Source: JAXLRU01 sp046330935 (GTDB taxonomy: Bacteria; Actinomycetota; Actinomycetes; Actinomycetales; Kineosporiaceae). From it: a stretch of DNA of 64,000 bases. The notes under the pieces are model-generated. The model ran no database searches and was not told where the DNA came from. It worked only from the letters and a program-made list of their open reading frames with translations. The stretch is taken from assembly GCA_046330935.1 (NCBI GenBank), contig JAXLRU010000010.1:43987-107986 (forward strand), in the 5' to 3' direction. A program made the translations under genes and the position numbers. Below, piece after piece: positions 18,312 to 29,734 of the stretch; the first letter of the stretch is position 1; each line of letters starts with the position of its first letter.

Positions 18312-19598
18312 TCACGCTCCGGAACGGCGCTCCCGGAGCGCGCGCACGGCGTCCCAGACCGCGTCGGCCGCCTGGCGCTTGCTGCCCTCGGGGACGGCGA
18401 CGACGCTGCCGTCGCGGTGTAACAGACTCACCGTCGTCTCGTCCTTGCCGAACACCCGGCCCTCCGAGACGTCGTTCACCACGAGCAGGTCGACGTCCTT
18501 GGCGGAGAGCTTGCGCCGGGCGTGCTCCAGCACGTCGGCGTGCGCGTCGCCGGTCTCGGCGGCGAAGCCGACGACCGTCTGCCCCGGCCGCCGCGCGGCG
18601 GCCAGTTCCGCGAGGATGTCGGGATTGCGCACCAGTCGCAGGGTGAGCCCCTCCTCGGGGTCGCCCGATTTCTTGATCTTGCTGGAGGCCACCTCCGCGG
18701 GCCGGAAGTCGGCCACGGCCGCCGCCATGACCACCACGTCGGCGTCGGCGGCCAGGGAGTGGACGACCTCGCGCAGCTGCAGCGCCGAGCCGGCGCGGTG
18801 GACGCTCGCTCCCCCGGGCACCGGGACGTCGACCGCCGCCAGGGCCAGCGTGACGCTCGCACCGCGGTCCCGGGCGGCCTCGGCCAGCGCGATTCCCTGC
18901 CGTCCCGAGGAGGCGTTGCCGAGGAAGCGCACCGGGTCCAGCGGTTCCCTGGTCCCTCCCGCACTGATCAGGACGCGCAGGCCGGCGAGGTCGGCGGGCT
19001 GCGGCCGGAGCAGCGCCAGCGCCGCCTCGGCGATCCGCTCGGGTTCGGGCAGCCGCCCCGGCCCCGTGTCGGCGCCGGTGAGGCGGCCGCTGTCGGGCTC
19101 CAGGACGTGGGCGCCGCGGGCCCGAAGCGTCGCCACGTTGGCGACGGTGGCGGGGTGCTGCCACATCTCGGTGTGCATCGCCGGGGCGAACAGGACGGGG
19201 CAGGTGGCGGTCAGCAGGGTCGCGCCGAGCAGGTCCTCGGCCAGCCCCGCGGCGGCCTTCGCGAGCAGGTCGGCGGTCGCGGGGGCGACGACGACGAGGT
19301 CGGCGTGCCGCCCCAGCGTCACGTGGGGCACCTGGTCGGCGTCGGTCCAGACGTCGGTATGCGCCGGCCGGCCCGACAGCGCCTCCCACGTGGTGCGCCC
19401 CACGAACTCCAGCGCGGCGCGGGTCGGCACGACCGTCACGGCGTGGCCGGCCTCGGTGAACAGCCGCAGCAGATGGGCCACCTTGTACGCGGCGATGCCC
19501 CCGCCGACGCCGAGCACGATGCTCAGCGCCCCGGGGGCATCGGGACGAGACGGCTCCGGCGCGGCCCCCTCGGGAGCCGCACCCGCCGTCACGCTCAC
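18312..19598 (-). CDS. coaBC: bifunctional phosphopantothenoylcysteine decarboxylase / phosphopantothenate-cysteine ligase
   Basis: This 428-aa flavoprotein does two steps of coenzyme A synthesis. The N-terminal CoaC half starts IVLGVGGGIAAYK and contains PAMHTEMW; canonical CoaC has Asn where His stands here, a variant I believe is common in actinobacteria. The C-terminal CoaB half begins VLISAGGTREPLDPVRFLGN-ASSGRQG and has the AAVADFRP segment. It is coupled to rpoZ by a 4-base overlap, giving the conserved gmk-rpoZ-coaBC order. Confidence 0.95.
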   Translation of the reverse strand: MSVTAGAAPEGAAPEPSRPDAPGALSIVLGVGGGIAAYKVAHLLRLFTEAGHAVTVVPTRAALEFVGRTTWEALSGRPAHTDVWTDADQVPHVTLGRHADLVVVAPATADLLAKAAAGLAEDLLGATLLTATCPVLFAPAMHTEMWQHPATVANVATLRARGAHVLEPDSGRLTGADTGPGRLPEPERIAEAALALLRPQPADLAGLRVLISAGGTREPLDPVRFLGNASSGRQGIALAEAARDRGASVTLALAAVDVPVPGGASVHRAGSALQLREVVHSLAADADVVVMAAAVADFRPAEVASSKIKKSGDPEEGLTLRLVRNPDILAELAAARRPGQTVVGFAAETGDAHADVLEHARRKLSAKDVDLLVVNDVSEGRVFGKDETTVSLLHRDGSVVAVPEGSKRQAADAVWDAVRALRERRSGA

Positions 19599-19858
19599 TG
19601 CTCGATCGGCTCGGAGGTGAGCAGACCCTCGTTGATCTCACGCATGGCCACCGAGAGCGGCTTCTCCTGGACGTGGGTGTCCACCAGGGGGCCCACGTAC
19701 TCCAGCAGGCCCTCGCCGAGCTGGCTGTAGTAGGCGTTGATCTGGCGGGCGCGCTTGGAGGCGTAGATCACCAGCGCGTACTTGGAGTCGGCGGCCTCGA
19801 GCAGGTCGTCGATCGGCGGGTTGGTGATGCCCTCGGGTGCCGCGGCGGTTCCAGCCAC
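19595..19858 (-). CDS. rpoZ: DNA-directed RNA polymerase omega subunit
   Basis: This 87-aa protein is the small assembly subunit of RNA polymerase. ITNPPIDDLLEAADSKYALV followed by SKRARQIN is the conserved core that wraps the C-terminal part of beta-prime. The start is GTG. Its stop overlaps the coaBC start by 4 bases, and gmk lies 55 bases upstream. Omega also forms part of the (p)ppGpp site in other bacteria, but not in the actinobacteria studied. Confidence 0.95.
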   Translation of the reverse strand: MAGTAAAPEGITNPPIDDLLEAADSKYALVIYASKRARQINAYYSQLGEGLLEYVGPLVDTHVQEKPLSVAMREINEGLLTSEPIEQ

Positions 19859-19913
19859 GCGGAATCTCCTGTCGGTCGTGACGCGGGGGGCGGGTCGGCT
19901 CGACCTGCCGGCG

Positions 19914-20555
19914 TCAGGCGGACCCGGGAACGGATCCGGCGGTGGTCAATCCCATCCAGTGTACGAGTGCATCGGCCGCCCGCCGGACGTCGTCGTTCAC
20001 GATCGTCACGTCGAACTCCGCCTCGGCGGCCAGTTCGGTGCGGGCCGTGGCAAGCCGGCGCTCGCGCTCGGCCTCGGTCTCCGTGCCCCGGCCCACGAGC
20101 CGGCGGACCAGTTCGTCGAACGACGGCGGTGCCAGGAACACGAAGAGGGCCTCGGGCATGGCCTCCCGCACCTGGCGGGCGCCCTGCAGGTCGATCTCGA
20201 GGAGGGCGGGGCGGCCCTCGGCGAGCGCCTGGTCCACGGGGCCGCGGGGCGTGCCGTAGCGGTGCACCCCGTGGACGACGGCCCACTCCAGCAGCTCGCC
20301 GCGCTCGACCATCTCGTCGAAGCGGGCCACGTCCACGAAGTGGTAGTGGACACCGTCCACCTCACCCGGGCGTGGCGCGCGGGTCGTGGCCGAGACCGAG
20401 ACCCACACGTCGGGGTAGCGATCCTGCACCGCGGCCCGCACCGTGCCCTTGCCCACCGCCGTCGGCCCCGCGAGGACGGTCAGCCTCCCCGTACTGCTGG
20501 GGGCGGGCGACCGGCGCGCGGGGGGCTCCTCGGCGGCGGGCACGGGCACGGTCAT
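19914..20555 (-). CDS. gmk: guanylate kinase
   Basis: This 213-aa enzyme phosphorylates GMP to GDP. The P-loop GPTAVGKGTV lies at about residue 30, followed by VSATTRAPRPGEVDGVHYHFV, the GMP-binding lid region. The start at ATG 20555 (MTVPVPAAEEPPARRS) leaves a roughly 20-residue Pro/Ala-rich extension before the fold and puts only 4 bases between it and mihF, which implies coupling. A later start cannot be excluded. Confidence 0.95.
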   Translation of the reverse strand: MTVPVPAAEEPPARRSPAPSSTGRLTVLAGPTAVGKGTVRAAVQDRYPDVWVSVSATTRAPRPGEVDGVHYHFVDVARFDEMVERGELLEWAVVHGVHRYGTPRGPVDQALAEGRPALLEIDLQGARQVREAMPEALFVFLAPPSFDELVRRLVGRGTETEAERERRLATARTELAAEAEFDVTIVNDDVRRAADALVHWMGLTTAGSVPGSA

Positions 20556-20559
20556 CCGG

Positions 20560-20874
20560 TCAGCGGGTGAAGCGCTCGACCAGGGCGGCGATCTGGTTCG
20601 TCCCGAGACCGCGCACGCGGCGCGACTCGGAGATCCCGATCTCCTCCATGATCTGGCGTGCACGCACCTTGCCGACGCCGGGCAGGGCCTCGAGGAGCGC
20701 GGACACCTTCATCTTGCCGATCACGTCGTCCTCGCGGCCCTCGGAGATGACCTCCCCGAGGGAGCCCTGCGAGTACTTCAGCCGGTTCTTCACCTCGGCG
20801 CGCGCCCGGCGTGCGGCGGCAGCCTTCTCCAGGGCCGCAGCGCGCTGCTCAGGGGTCAGGGGGGGCAGTGCCAC
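20560..20874 (-). CDS. mihF: actinobacterial integration host factor (nucleoid-associated protein)
   Basis: This 104-aa DNA-binding protein resembles mycobacterial and Streptomyces mIHF/sIHF. The helix-2-turn-helix segment EALPGVGKVRARQIMEEIGI and RRVRGLGTNQIAALVERF are highly conserved. It compacts DNA and supports replication and phage integration. The GTG at 20874 (ALPPLTPEQRAAALEKA) follows a GAGGTGA box and gives the usual length. The 214 bases upstream, up to the pyrF stop, contain no gene and probably hold its promoter. Confidence 0.95.
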   Translation of the reverse strand: MALPPLTPEQRAAALEKAAAARRARAEVKNRLKYSQGSLGEVISEGREDDVIGKMKVSALLEALPGVGKVRARQIMEEIGISESRRVRGLGTNQIAALVERFTR

Positions 20875-21088
20875 AGGGTCACCTCGGTCTCGCGAAACTT
20901 CTGGGGATGCACGACGGTCGAAGCCCGCCGCCTCACGGTGAGGGAGGGGCGCCAGCAGCCACGACACGGCCTGCAGGCGATGAACCTAGCGAGTCACGAT
21001 CGCCCGCGGCAACGCGGCCTGCCGTGACGCGGCGGAATCGGCGGCTCCCGAGGGCCGCGGGCGACCCCGCAGGTGGGGCGTGACGCCC

Positions 21089-21949
21089 TCAGCCGAGGAC
21101 GTCACGCACCGAGTCGAGCGTCCGCGCGGCGGCCTCCCGCAGCCCCGCCACGCCCGGACCACCGGCCAGCACCTCGCGGCTGGAGCTGGGCAGGACGTGG
21201 CCGAGGGCGTCCCCGAAGACCCGGCGCAGGTCCTGCGCCCCGGCGCCCTGGGCGCCGATGCCCGGCGCCAGGAAGGGACCGTTGACGGCGGACAGGTCGT
21301 GCACCGTCTCCCCGTCCCGGCCGATCGTGGCGCCGACCACGACGCCGACGCTGCCCATCGGCGTCGCGCCCGCGTTGGCGGCGGCCACGTCGTCGAGGAC
21401 GGCCTGGGCCACCGTGCGACCGTCCGCGCGCACCGCGTGCTGCAGGGCCGGCCCCTCGGGGTTGCTCGTCAGGGCGAGGACGAAGACGCCGCGGCCGGTG
21501 GCGGCGGCGAGGTCCAGCAGCGGCGAGAGGGAGCCGAACCCGAGGTACGGCGAGACGGTCACCGCGTCCCCGGCCAGCGGCGAGGCGTCTCCCGCGAAGG
21601 CGTCGGCGTAGGCGGCCATGGTGGAGCCGATGTCACCCCGCTTGGCGTCGACGATGCAGGCGGCGCCGAGCTCGCGGCAGCCGGCCACGACCTCCTCCAG
21701 GACCGCGACGCCGCGGCTGCCGTGCCGCTCGAAGAAGGCCGCCTGCGGCTTCAGCGCGGCCACGCCGGCACCGAGGGCCTCCACGCAGGTGAGGGCGAAG
21801 GTGCGAAGCCCGTCGACGTCGTCGCTCAGGCCCCACTGGCGCAGGAGGCCGGGGTGAGGGTCGATACCGACGCACAGGGGGCCCCGGGCGGCGGTCAGGG
21901 CCGCCAGCCGGGCCCCGAAGGGCGCCGTGGCGCCCGCGGGGGTGGTCAT
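21089..21949 (-). CDS. pyrF: orotidine 5'-phosphate decarboxylase
   Basis: This 286-aa enzyme is the last step to UMP. It is the type 2 (actinobacterial/mycobacterial) form, with LCVGIDPHPGLL near the N-terminus and the catalytic lysine-aspartate motif in DAKRGDIGSTMAAY. It starts 13 bases after the pyrD stop and is the final gene of the pyr operon. A small hairpin (GGGCG-TGA-CGCCC, 21076-21088) right at its stop is weak as a terminator. Confidence 0.95.
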   Translation of the reverse strand: MTTPAGATAPFGARLAALTAARGPLCVGIDPHPGLLRQWGLSDDVDGLRTFALTCVEALGAGVAALKPQAAFFERHGSRGVAVLEEVVAGCRELGAACIVDAKRGDIGSTMAAYADAFAGDASPLAGDAVTVSPYLGFGSLSPLLDLAAATGRGVFVLALTSNPEGPALQHAVRADGRTVAQAVLDDVAAANAGATPMGSVGVVVGATIGRDGETVHDLSAVNGPFLAPGIGAQGAGAQDLRRVFGDALGHVLPSSSREVLAGGPGVAGLREAAARTLDSVRDVLG

Positions 21950-21962
21950 GGGTGTCTCCGGA

Positions 21963-22970
21963 TCAGCGGGCGGCGTGGCGCGCGTGGGCGAGCCCCACGG
22001 CGTCGGTGAAACGGGTGATGCCCCGCTCGGCGAGGGCGTCGCGCAGTTCGCGGCCGACCCGGGCGGGGGCGGAGGGGTCGTGGAAGGTGGCGGTACCGAC
22101 CTGGACGGCGCTCGCGCCGGCCAGCACGAGCTGGAGGGCGTCCAGCCCCGTGAGGACTCCCCCGATCCCCACGATCGGTGCCCGGGGCAGCGCCCCGGCG
22201 AGCATGGCCGCGTGCACCTGCCAGATGCAGCGGACGGCGACGGGGCGCACCGCCGGGCCGGAGAGGCCTCCGGTCGCGCCGGCGAGCACCGGCCGCAGGG
22301 AGGTGGTGTCGATCACCATTCCCAGCAGCGTGTTGATCATGGAGAGGCCGTCGGCACCCGCGGCGAGCACGGCTGCGGCGATCGCCGTGATGTCGGTCAC
22401 GTCGGGCGAGAGCTTCGCGAGGACCGGCACCCGGCCGGCCACGACGCCGACGACGCCCGAGACCACCTCCGAGGCCGAGCCCGGGTCGCAGGCGAACACC
22501 AGGCCGCGGTTGGCGACGTTGGGGCAGGAGATGTTGACCTCGATCGCCCCGACCCCCGGCTCGGCCGCGAGCAGGCCGGCCAGCTCCGCGAACTCCTCGG
22601 GGTCGTTGCCCGCGATCGACACCAGGGCGCGGGCCCCGCGCTCGCGCAACCACGGCAGGTCGTGGGCGAGGAAGTGCTCGATCCCCGGGCCCTGCAGGCC
22701 GATGGAGTTGAGCATCCCCGAGGGCGTCTCGGCCATCCGCGGGGTGGCGCGGCCGGAGCGGGGCGCCCGCATGATCGACTTGGTCACGACCGCGCCCAGG
22801 GCGGCCACGTCGAGGAACGGTTCCAGTTCACGCCCCGCCGCCGCGCAGCCCGAGGCCGTCATCAACGGGTCGGGCAGGGTCCAGCCGGCGATCGACGTCG
22901 ACATGTCGATGTCGGCGACCGGGCCGGGCGACGCGGGCGACACGGCCACCACAGGGGTCGTCGCGGACAT
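21963..22970 (-). CDS. pyrD: dihydroorotate dehydrogenase (class 1B catalytic subunit)
   Basis: This 335-aa FMN enzyme oxidises dihydroorotate to orotate. The catalytic Cys is in VEVNISCPNV-like EVNISCPNVANRG, typical of soluble class 1 enzymes rather than the membrane class 2 (which uses Ser). GIGGVLTGLDALQLVLAGAS is the FMN phosphate site. Pairing with PyrK makes it the NAD-dependent class 1B form. The ATG overlaps the pyrK stop by one base (TGATG). Many actinobacteria have a class 2 enzyme instead. Confidence 0.93.
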   Translation of the reverse strand: MSATTPVVAVSPASPGPVADIDMSTSIAGWTLPDPLMTASGCAAAGRELEPFLDVAALGAVVTKSIMRAPRSGRATPRMAETPSGMLNSIGLQGPGIEHFLAHDLPWLRERGARALVSIAGNDPEEFAELAGLLAAEPGVGAIEVNISCPNVANRGLVFACDPGSASEVVSGVVGVVAGRVPVLAKLSPDVTDITAIAAAVLAAGADGLSMINTLLGMVIDTTSLRPVLAGATGGLSGPAVRPVAVRCIWQVHAAMLAGALPRAPIVGIGGVLTGLDALQLVLAGASAVQVGTATFHDPSAPARVGRELRDALAERGITRFTDAVGLAHARHAAR

Positions 22971-23869
22971 CAGTGACCTCCGGGGACGGGTGCGCCGAGG
23001 GCGTCGGACGGGACGGAGCTGCCTGCGCCGTGACCGGCGCCGATCGCCTCCCACCGGACGTCCTCACCGGCGAAGGTGGGGCCGTCGATGCAGGTGCGGG
23101 TCATCCGCGTGACGCCGTCGGCGTGCCGGACGGGCAGGACGCACGTCATGCAGATGCCGACGCCGCAGGCCATCGACTCCTCGACGGCCAACCAGGACCG
23201 GGCGCCGCACTCGGCGGCGCTGTGGTGGACCGCGCGCAGCATCGGCATCGGCCCGCAGGCGTAGACGTCGGCGTCGCCGGCCGCCAGCAGGTCGGGCAGG
23301 ACGTCGGTGACCCGGCCGCGGACGCCGACCGAACCGTCGTCGGTGGTGACCACGACGTCCGCACCGGCCGCGCGGGCCTCCTCGACGCCGAACAGGCGGG
23401 CCTCGTCCCCCGCGCCCACGACCACCGTGCACGCGCGGCCCCGAGAGCGCAGCTGCGCGGCGAACCAGGCCAGCGGCGCCGACCCGTACCCACCGCCCAC
23501 GAGCACGATCGGCCCCGCCCCGAGCGGCTCGGGGAACGGCTTGCCGAGGGGGGCGATGACGTCGACCTCGTCCCCCACGCGGCGCCGGGTGACCCAGGCG
23601 CTGCCGGGGCCGGCGTCGGCGACGACGATCTCCAGGACGGGCCCGTGGCGCTCGTCCAGCCCCGCGCGGTGGAGGCTGAACGAGCGACGCAGCAGGGTCG
23701 CGGTGGGCGGGTCGCCGACCGCGAGCGCCGCGAACTGGCCGGGCCGGGCGACCTCGGCCGCACCGGGTGCGGCCAGGGTGATCCGCCGGTAGGCGGCCGC
23801 CGGCTCGTTCGCCACGACCCTGGCGCGCAGCTGCACCGGGCGCGCCTGCTCCCCCGGCCCGCCGCTCAT
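22970..23869 (-). CDS. pyrK: dihydroorotate dehydrogenase electron transfer subunit
   Basis: This 299-aa iron-sulfur flavoprotein passes electrons from PyrD to NAD. A FAD-binding barrel (LLRRSFSLHRAG) is followed by an NAD-binding domain (IVLVGGGYGSAPL). A [2Fe-2S] cluster is held by Cys-x4-Cys-x2-Cys in MACGVGICMTC and a fourth Cys in TRTCIDGP. It is coupled to carB by a 4-base overlap and to pyrD by one base, so all three are made together. Confidence 0.95.
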   Translation of the reverse strand: MSGGPGEQARPVQLRARVVANEPAAAYRRITLAAPGAAEVARPGQFAALAVGDPPTATLLRRSFSLHRAGLDERHGPVLEIVVADAGPGSAWVTRRRVGDEVDVIAPLGKPFPEPLGAGPIVLVGGGYGSAPLAWFAAQLRSRGRACTVVVGAGDEARLFGVEEARAAGADVVVTTDDGSVGVRGRVTDVLPDLLAAGDADVYACGPMPMLRAVHHSAAECGARSWLAVEESMACGVGICMTCVLPVRHADGVTRMTRTCIDGPTFAGEDVRWEAIGAGHGAGSSVPSDALGAPVPGGH

Positions 23870-26800
23870 CGCACGACCGTGCCCTGGGCGACGAGCGCGG
23901 CCACCGCAGCCGGGTCCTGGTCGGCGCGGCCCTTGGCGAGGGTCAACGCGTGCTCCTGCAGGCTGGCCACCCGCAGGGCCTCCCCCCGGGCGGCCTCGAT
24001 GGCGAGGACGGCCGCGGACAGCTGCTGCACGGTGGTCACGATGGGCCGGTCCACCGCCGTCGTCGCCGCCCGGATCTCGTAGCCGTCCTGTCGGGCCGCA
24101 GGCCCGGAGGGGGTGTTGACGACCATGTCGACCTCCCCCGCGCTGATCCGGTCGACGATCGTGGGTTCGCCGTCGGGACCGGGGCCGGACTGCCGCTTGC
24201 GCACCGGCGTGCTGGGGATGCCGTGGCGGCGCAGGACGTCACCGGTGCCCTCGGTGGCGAGGATCTCGAAGCCGAGGTCGACCAGGCGCTTCACGGGCAG
24301 GATCGTCGCCCGCTTGTCGCCGTCGGCCACCGAGACGAAGACCTTGCCGCCCTGCGGCAGCCCGCCGTAGGCCCCGGCCTGCGACTTCGCGAACGCGCGC
24401 GGGAAGTCGCTGTCGACGCCCATGACCTCACCGGTCGAGCGCATCTCGGGGCCGAGCAGGCTGTCGACGACCGTGCCCTGCGGGGTGCGGAACCGCTTGA
24501 AGGGCAGCACCGCCTCCTTGACCGACACCGGGGCGTTCACCGGCAGCGTCGCGCCGTCGCCGTGGGCGGGCAGCATGCCCTCGGCGCGCAGCTCGGCGAT
24601 GGTGGCGCCCAGCATGATCCTGGCGGCCGCCTTCGCCAGCGGCACCGCCGTGGCCTTCGAGACGAAGGGGGCCGTGCGGCTGGCCCGGGGGTTGGCCTCC
24701 AGCACGTAGAGGACGCCGTGGGCCAGCGCGAACTGGATGTTCAGCAGGCCGCGCACCCCCACCCCGCGGGCGATCGCGTCGGTGCTGATCCGGACCCGGG
24801 CGATGTCGGCGGCGCCGAGCGTCATGGGCGGAAGCACGCACGCGGAGTCCCCCGAGTGCACGCCCGCCTCCTCGATGTGCTCCATCACGCCGCCGAGGTA
24901 GAGCTCCTCGCCGTCGAACAGGGCGTCGACGTCGATCTCGATGGCGTCGTCGAGGAAGCGGTCCACGAGCACGGGGTGCTCGGGGCTGACCTGCGTGGCC
25001 CGACCGATGTAGTCGGAGAGCATCTCCTCGTCGTAGACGATCTCCATCCCCCGCCCGCCCAGGACGTAGGAGGGGCGCACGAGCACCGGGTAGCCGATCT
25101 CGTCGGCGATCTCCTTGGCCTCGGCGAAGGACGACGCGAGCCCGTGCCGGGGCGCGGGCAGCCCGGCGCGGGCCAGCACCCGCCCGAACGCGCCGCGCTC
25201 CTCGGCGAGGTGGATCGCCTCGGGGCTGGTGCCCACGATCGGGACGCCGTTGGCCTTCAGCCGGGCGGCCAGGCCCAGGGGCGTCTGCCCGCCGAGCTGG
25301 ACGATGACGCCGACGACCTCGCCGGAGCGCTGCTCGGCGTGCACGACCTCGAGGACGTCCTCCAGCGTGAGCGGCTCGAAGTACAGCCGGTCGGAGGTGT
25401 CGTAGTCGGTGGAGACCGTCTCGGGGTTGCAGTTGACCATGACGGTCTCGAAGCCCGCCTCGCGCAGGGCGAAGGAGGCGTGGACGCAGGAGTAGTCGAA
25501 CTCCACGCCCTGACCGATCCGGTTCGGCCCGGAGCCGAGGATGATCACCTTCCGCCGGTCCGACGGCGTGATCTCGTCCTCCTCGTCGTAGGAGGAGTAG
25601 TGGTAGGGCGTGCGGGCGGCGAACTCGGCCGCGCAGGTGTCGACGGTCTTGTAGACCGGCCGCACCCCCAGCGCGTGCCGGACCCCGCGCACGACGTCCT
25701 CCGACATGGCCCGCAGCCCACCGATCTGGGCGTCGGAGAAGCCGTGCCGCTTGGCCTCCCGCAGCAGCTCGGGCGTGAGCTGCTCGGCCCCGCGCACCGC
25801 GCGCGCGGTCTCGTCGATCAGGAACAGCTGGTCGAGGAACCAGGGGTCGATCTTGGTGGCCTCGAACAGCTGCTCGAGGGTGGCGCCGCCGCGGATCGCC
25901 TGCTGCACCTGCACCAGCCGCTCGTCGGTGGGACGCCGGGCGGCCTCCAGGAGGGCCGCGACGTCCTCGGGGGTCGGCTCGGGGCCGTCCCAGTGGAACG
26001 CCGCGCCGCGCTTCTCCAGCGAACGCAGGGCCTTCTGCAGGGCCTCGGTGAAGCAGCGGCCGATCGCCATCGCCTCACCGACCGACTTCATCGTCGTCGT
26101 CAGCGTGGTGTCGGCGGCGGGGAACTTCTCGAACGCGAAGCGGGGGATCTTGACGACGATGTAGTCGAGCGTCGGCTCGAAGCTCGCCGGCGTCTCCTTG
26201 GTGATGTCGTTGGGGATCTCGTCGAGGGTGTACCCGACGGCCAGGCGCGCGGCGATCTTGGCGATCGGGAAGCCGGTTGCCTTGGAGGCCAGCGCCGAGG
26301 AGCGCGAGACCCGCGGGTTCATCTCGATCACGACGACGCGCCCGTTGTCGGGGTTCACCGCGAACTGGATGTTGCAGCCACCCGTGTCGACGCCGACCTC
26401 GCGGATCACGGCGATGCCGATGTCGCGCAGCCGCTGGTACTCGCGGTCGGTCAGGGTCAGTGCGGGCGCGACGGTGATCGAGTCACCGGTGTGGACGCCC
26501 ATCGGGTCGAGGTTCTCGATCGAGCAGACGACCACGACGTTGTCGTGCTTGTCGCGCATCAGCTCGAGCTCGTACTCCTTCCACCCGATGATCGACTCCT
26601 CGAGGAGCACCTCGGTGGTCGGCGAGTAGTGCAGGCCGGCACCGGCGATCCGCTGGAGGTCCTCGGCGTCGTAGGCGATGCCCGAGCCGAGGCCGCCCAT
26701 GGTGAAGGAGGGGCGGACGACGACGGGCCAGCCGAGTTCCTCGACCGCGCCGAAGCAGTCGTCCATCGAGTGGCAGATGACCGAGCGGGCCACCTCCGCG

Positions 26801-27218
26801 CCGCAGCGCTCGACGACACCCTTGAACTGCTGGCGGTCCTCCCCCGCCTCGATCGCGGCGACGTTCGCGCCGATCAGCTCGACGCCGTAACGCTCCAGTA
26901 CGCCGTTGGCGTTCAGGGACATCGCCGTGTTGAGCGCCGTCTGCCCGCCCAGGGTGGGCAGCAGGGCGTCGGGGCGCTCCTTGGCGATGATCGCCTCGAC
27001 GTACTCCGGCGTGATCGGCTCGACGTAGGTGGCGTCGGCGAACTCGGGGTCGGTCATGATCGTCGCAGGGTTCGAGTTGACCAGGATCACCCGCAGGCCT
27101 TCGGCCTTGAGCACCCGGCACGCCTGGGTCCCGGAGTAGTCGAACTCGCACGCCTGGCCGATCACGATCGGCCCGGAGCCGATCACCAGGACGCTGGTGA
27201 GATCCTCGCGCCGCGGCA

Positions 27219-27219
<1 letters not shown>
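23866..27219 (-). CDS. carB: carbamoyl-phosphate synthase large subunit
   Basis: This 1117-aa protein has the classic duplicated layout: carboxyphosphate ATP-grasp half (about 1-400), oligomerisation domain (about 400-555), carbamoyl-phosphate ATP-grasp half (about 556-940) and allosteric MGS-like domain (about 940-1117). Matching signatures occur in both halves (LVIGSGPIVIGQACEFDYSG and ILGSGPNRIGQGVEFDYSC), as do the ATP-grasp loops WPVVVRPSFTMGGLGSG and YPVLVRPSYVLGGRGM. It uses ammonia from CarA and serves both pyrimidine and arginine synthesis. The start overlaps the carA stop by one base. Confidence 0.97.
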
Positions 27220-28408
<1,189 letters not shown>

Positions 28409-28412
<4 letters not shown>

Positions 28413-29734
28413 GCCTGCACCTCTTCCAGCGTTGCGGAACTCTGCTCGACCAACTCGCCGTCCAGCACGGTGGGACGCCCGCCGTAGACGGTCGCCACCA
28501 CCCGCCCGGGAAGCGTGAGGCCGCGGAACGGGCTGTTGCGGCCCAGGGTGGCCATGGCGCTCGGGTCGACCGTCCAGCGCGCGGCGGCGTCCACGAGGGT
28601 GAGATGGGCCGGCTCGCCGACGGCCAGCGGTCGGCCCTGGTCGGCGACCCGGCCGATCCGGGCGGGGGCGCTCGACATCCGCTGCGCCACCCCGGACCAG
28701 TCCATGAGACCCGATTCGACCATGACGTGCTGTACCACGGACAGGGCCGTCTCCAGGCCCGTCATGCCCATGGCCGCCGCCGCCCACTCGCAGTCCTTGT
28801 CCTCGACCGGGTGCGGCGCGTGGTCGGTGCCGACGATGTCGATCGTGCCGTCGGCCAGCGCCTCGCGCAGCGCCTGGACGTCCTCGGCGGCGCGCAGCGG
28901 GGGGTTCACCTTGAACACGGGGTCGTAGCTGCGCACCAGCTCGTGGGTCAGCAACAGGTGGTGGGGCGTCACCTCGGCGGTCACGGCGATCCCGCGGGCC
29001 TTGGCCCAGCGGATGATCTCGACGGAGCCCGCGGTCGAGACGTGGCAGGCGTGGTAGCGCGAGCCGACGTGCTCGGCGAGCAGGACGTCGCGGGCGATGA
29101 TCGCCTCCTCGGCGACCGCGGGCCACCCGGCCAGACCCAGCACCGCCGAGACATCGCCCTCGTGCATCTGGGCGCCCTCGGTCAGGCGCGGTTCCTGGGC
29201 GTGCTGGGCGATCACGCCGTTGAACGCCTTGACGTACTCCAGCGCCCGGCGCATCAGCACGGCGTCGGAGACGCACCTGCCGTCGTCGGAGAACACGCGC
29301 ACCCTCGCCGCCGACTCGGCCATGGCGCCGATCTCCGACAGGCGCTCGCCACGCAGCCCCACGGTCACGGCGCCGACCGGGCGCACGTCGACCCAGCCGG
29401 AGTCCCGGCCCAGGCGCCACACCTGCTCGACGACGCCGGCGGTGTCCGCGACCGGGTCCGTGTTCGCCATCGCGTGCACGGCGGTGTACCCGCCCCGCGC
29501 CGCGGCGCGGGTGCCCGTCTCGACGGTCTCGGCGTCCTCGCGGCCCGGCTCTCGCAGGTGCGTGTGGAGGTCCACCAGCCCTGGCAGCGCCACCAGGCCG
29601 TCGGCGTCGATCACCCGGGCGCCCGCGGCGTCCAGACCCGCACCGATCCCGGCGATCACGCCGTCGCGCAGCAGCAGGTCGGTGGCCGGGCCCCCGAGCG
29701 GCCTGGCCCCGCGGAGGAGGAGCGGCTGGGTCAC
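28409..29734 (-). CDS. pyrC: dihydroorotase
   Basis: This 441-aa class I dihydroorotase closes carbamoyl-aspartate to dihydroorotate. Zinc ligands are visible in LVDLHTHLREPGRED, in the HACHVST region, and in IVGTDHAPH, which ends with the catalytic Asp. The GTG at 29734 overlaps the pyrB stop by 4 bases. Sequence up to the start is tightly packed, and the pyrB-pyrC-carA order is standard for actinobacteria. Class I enzymes often associate with aspartate carbamoyltransferase. Confidence 0.96.
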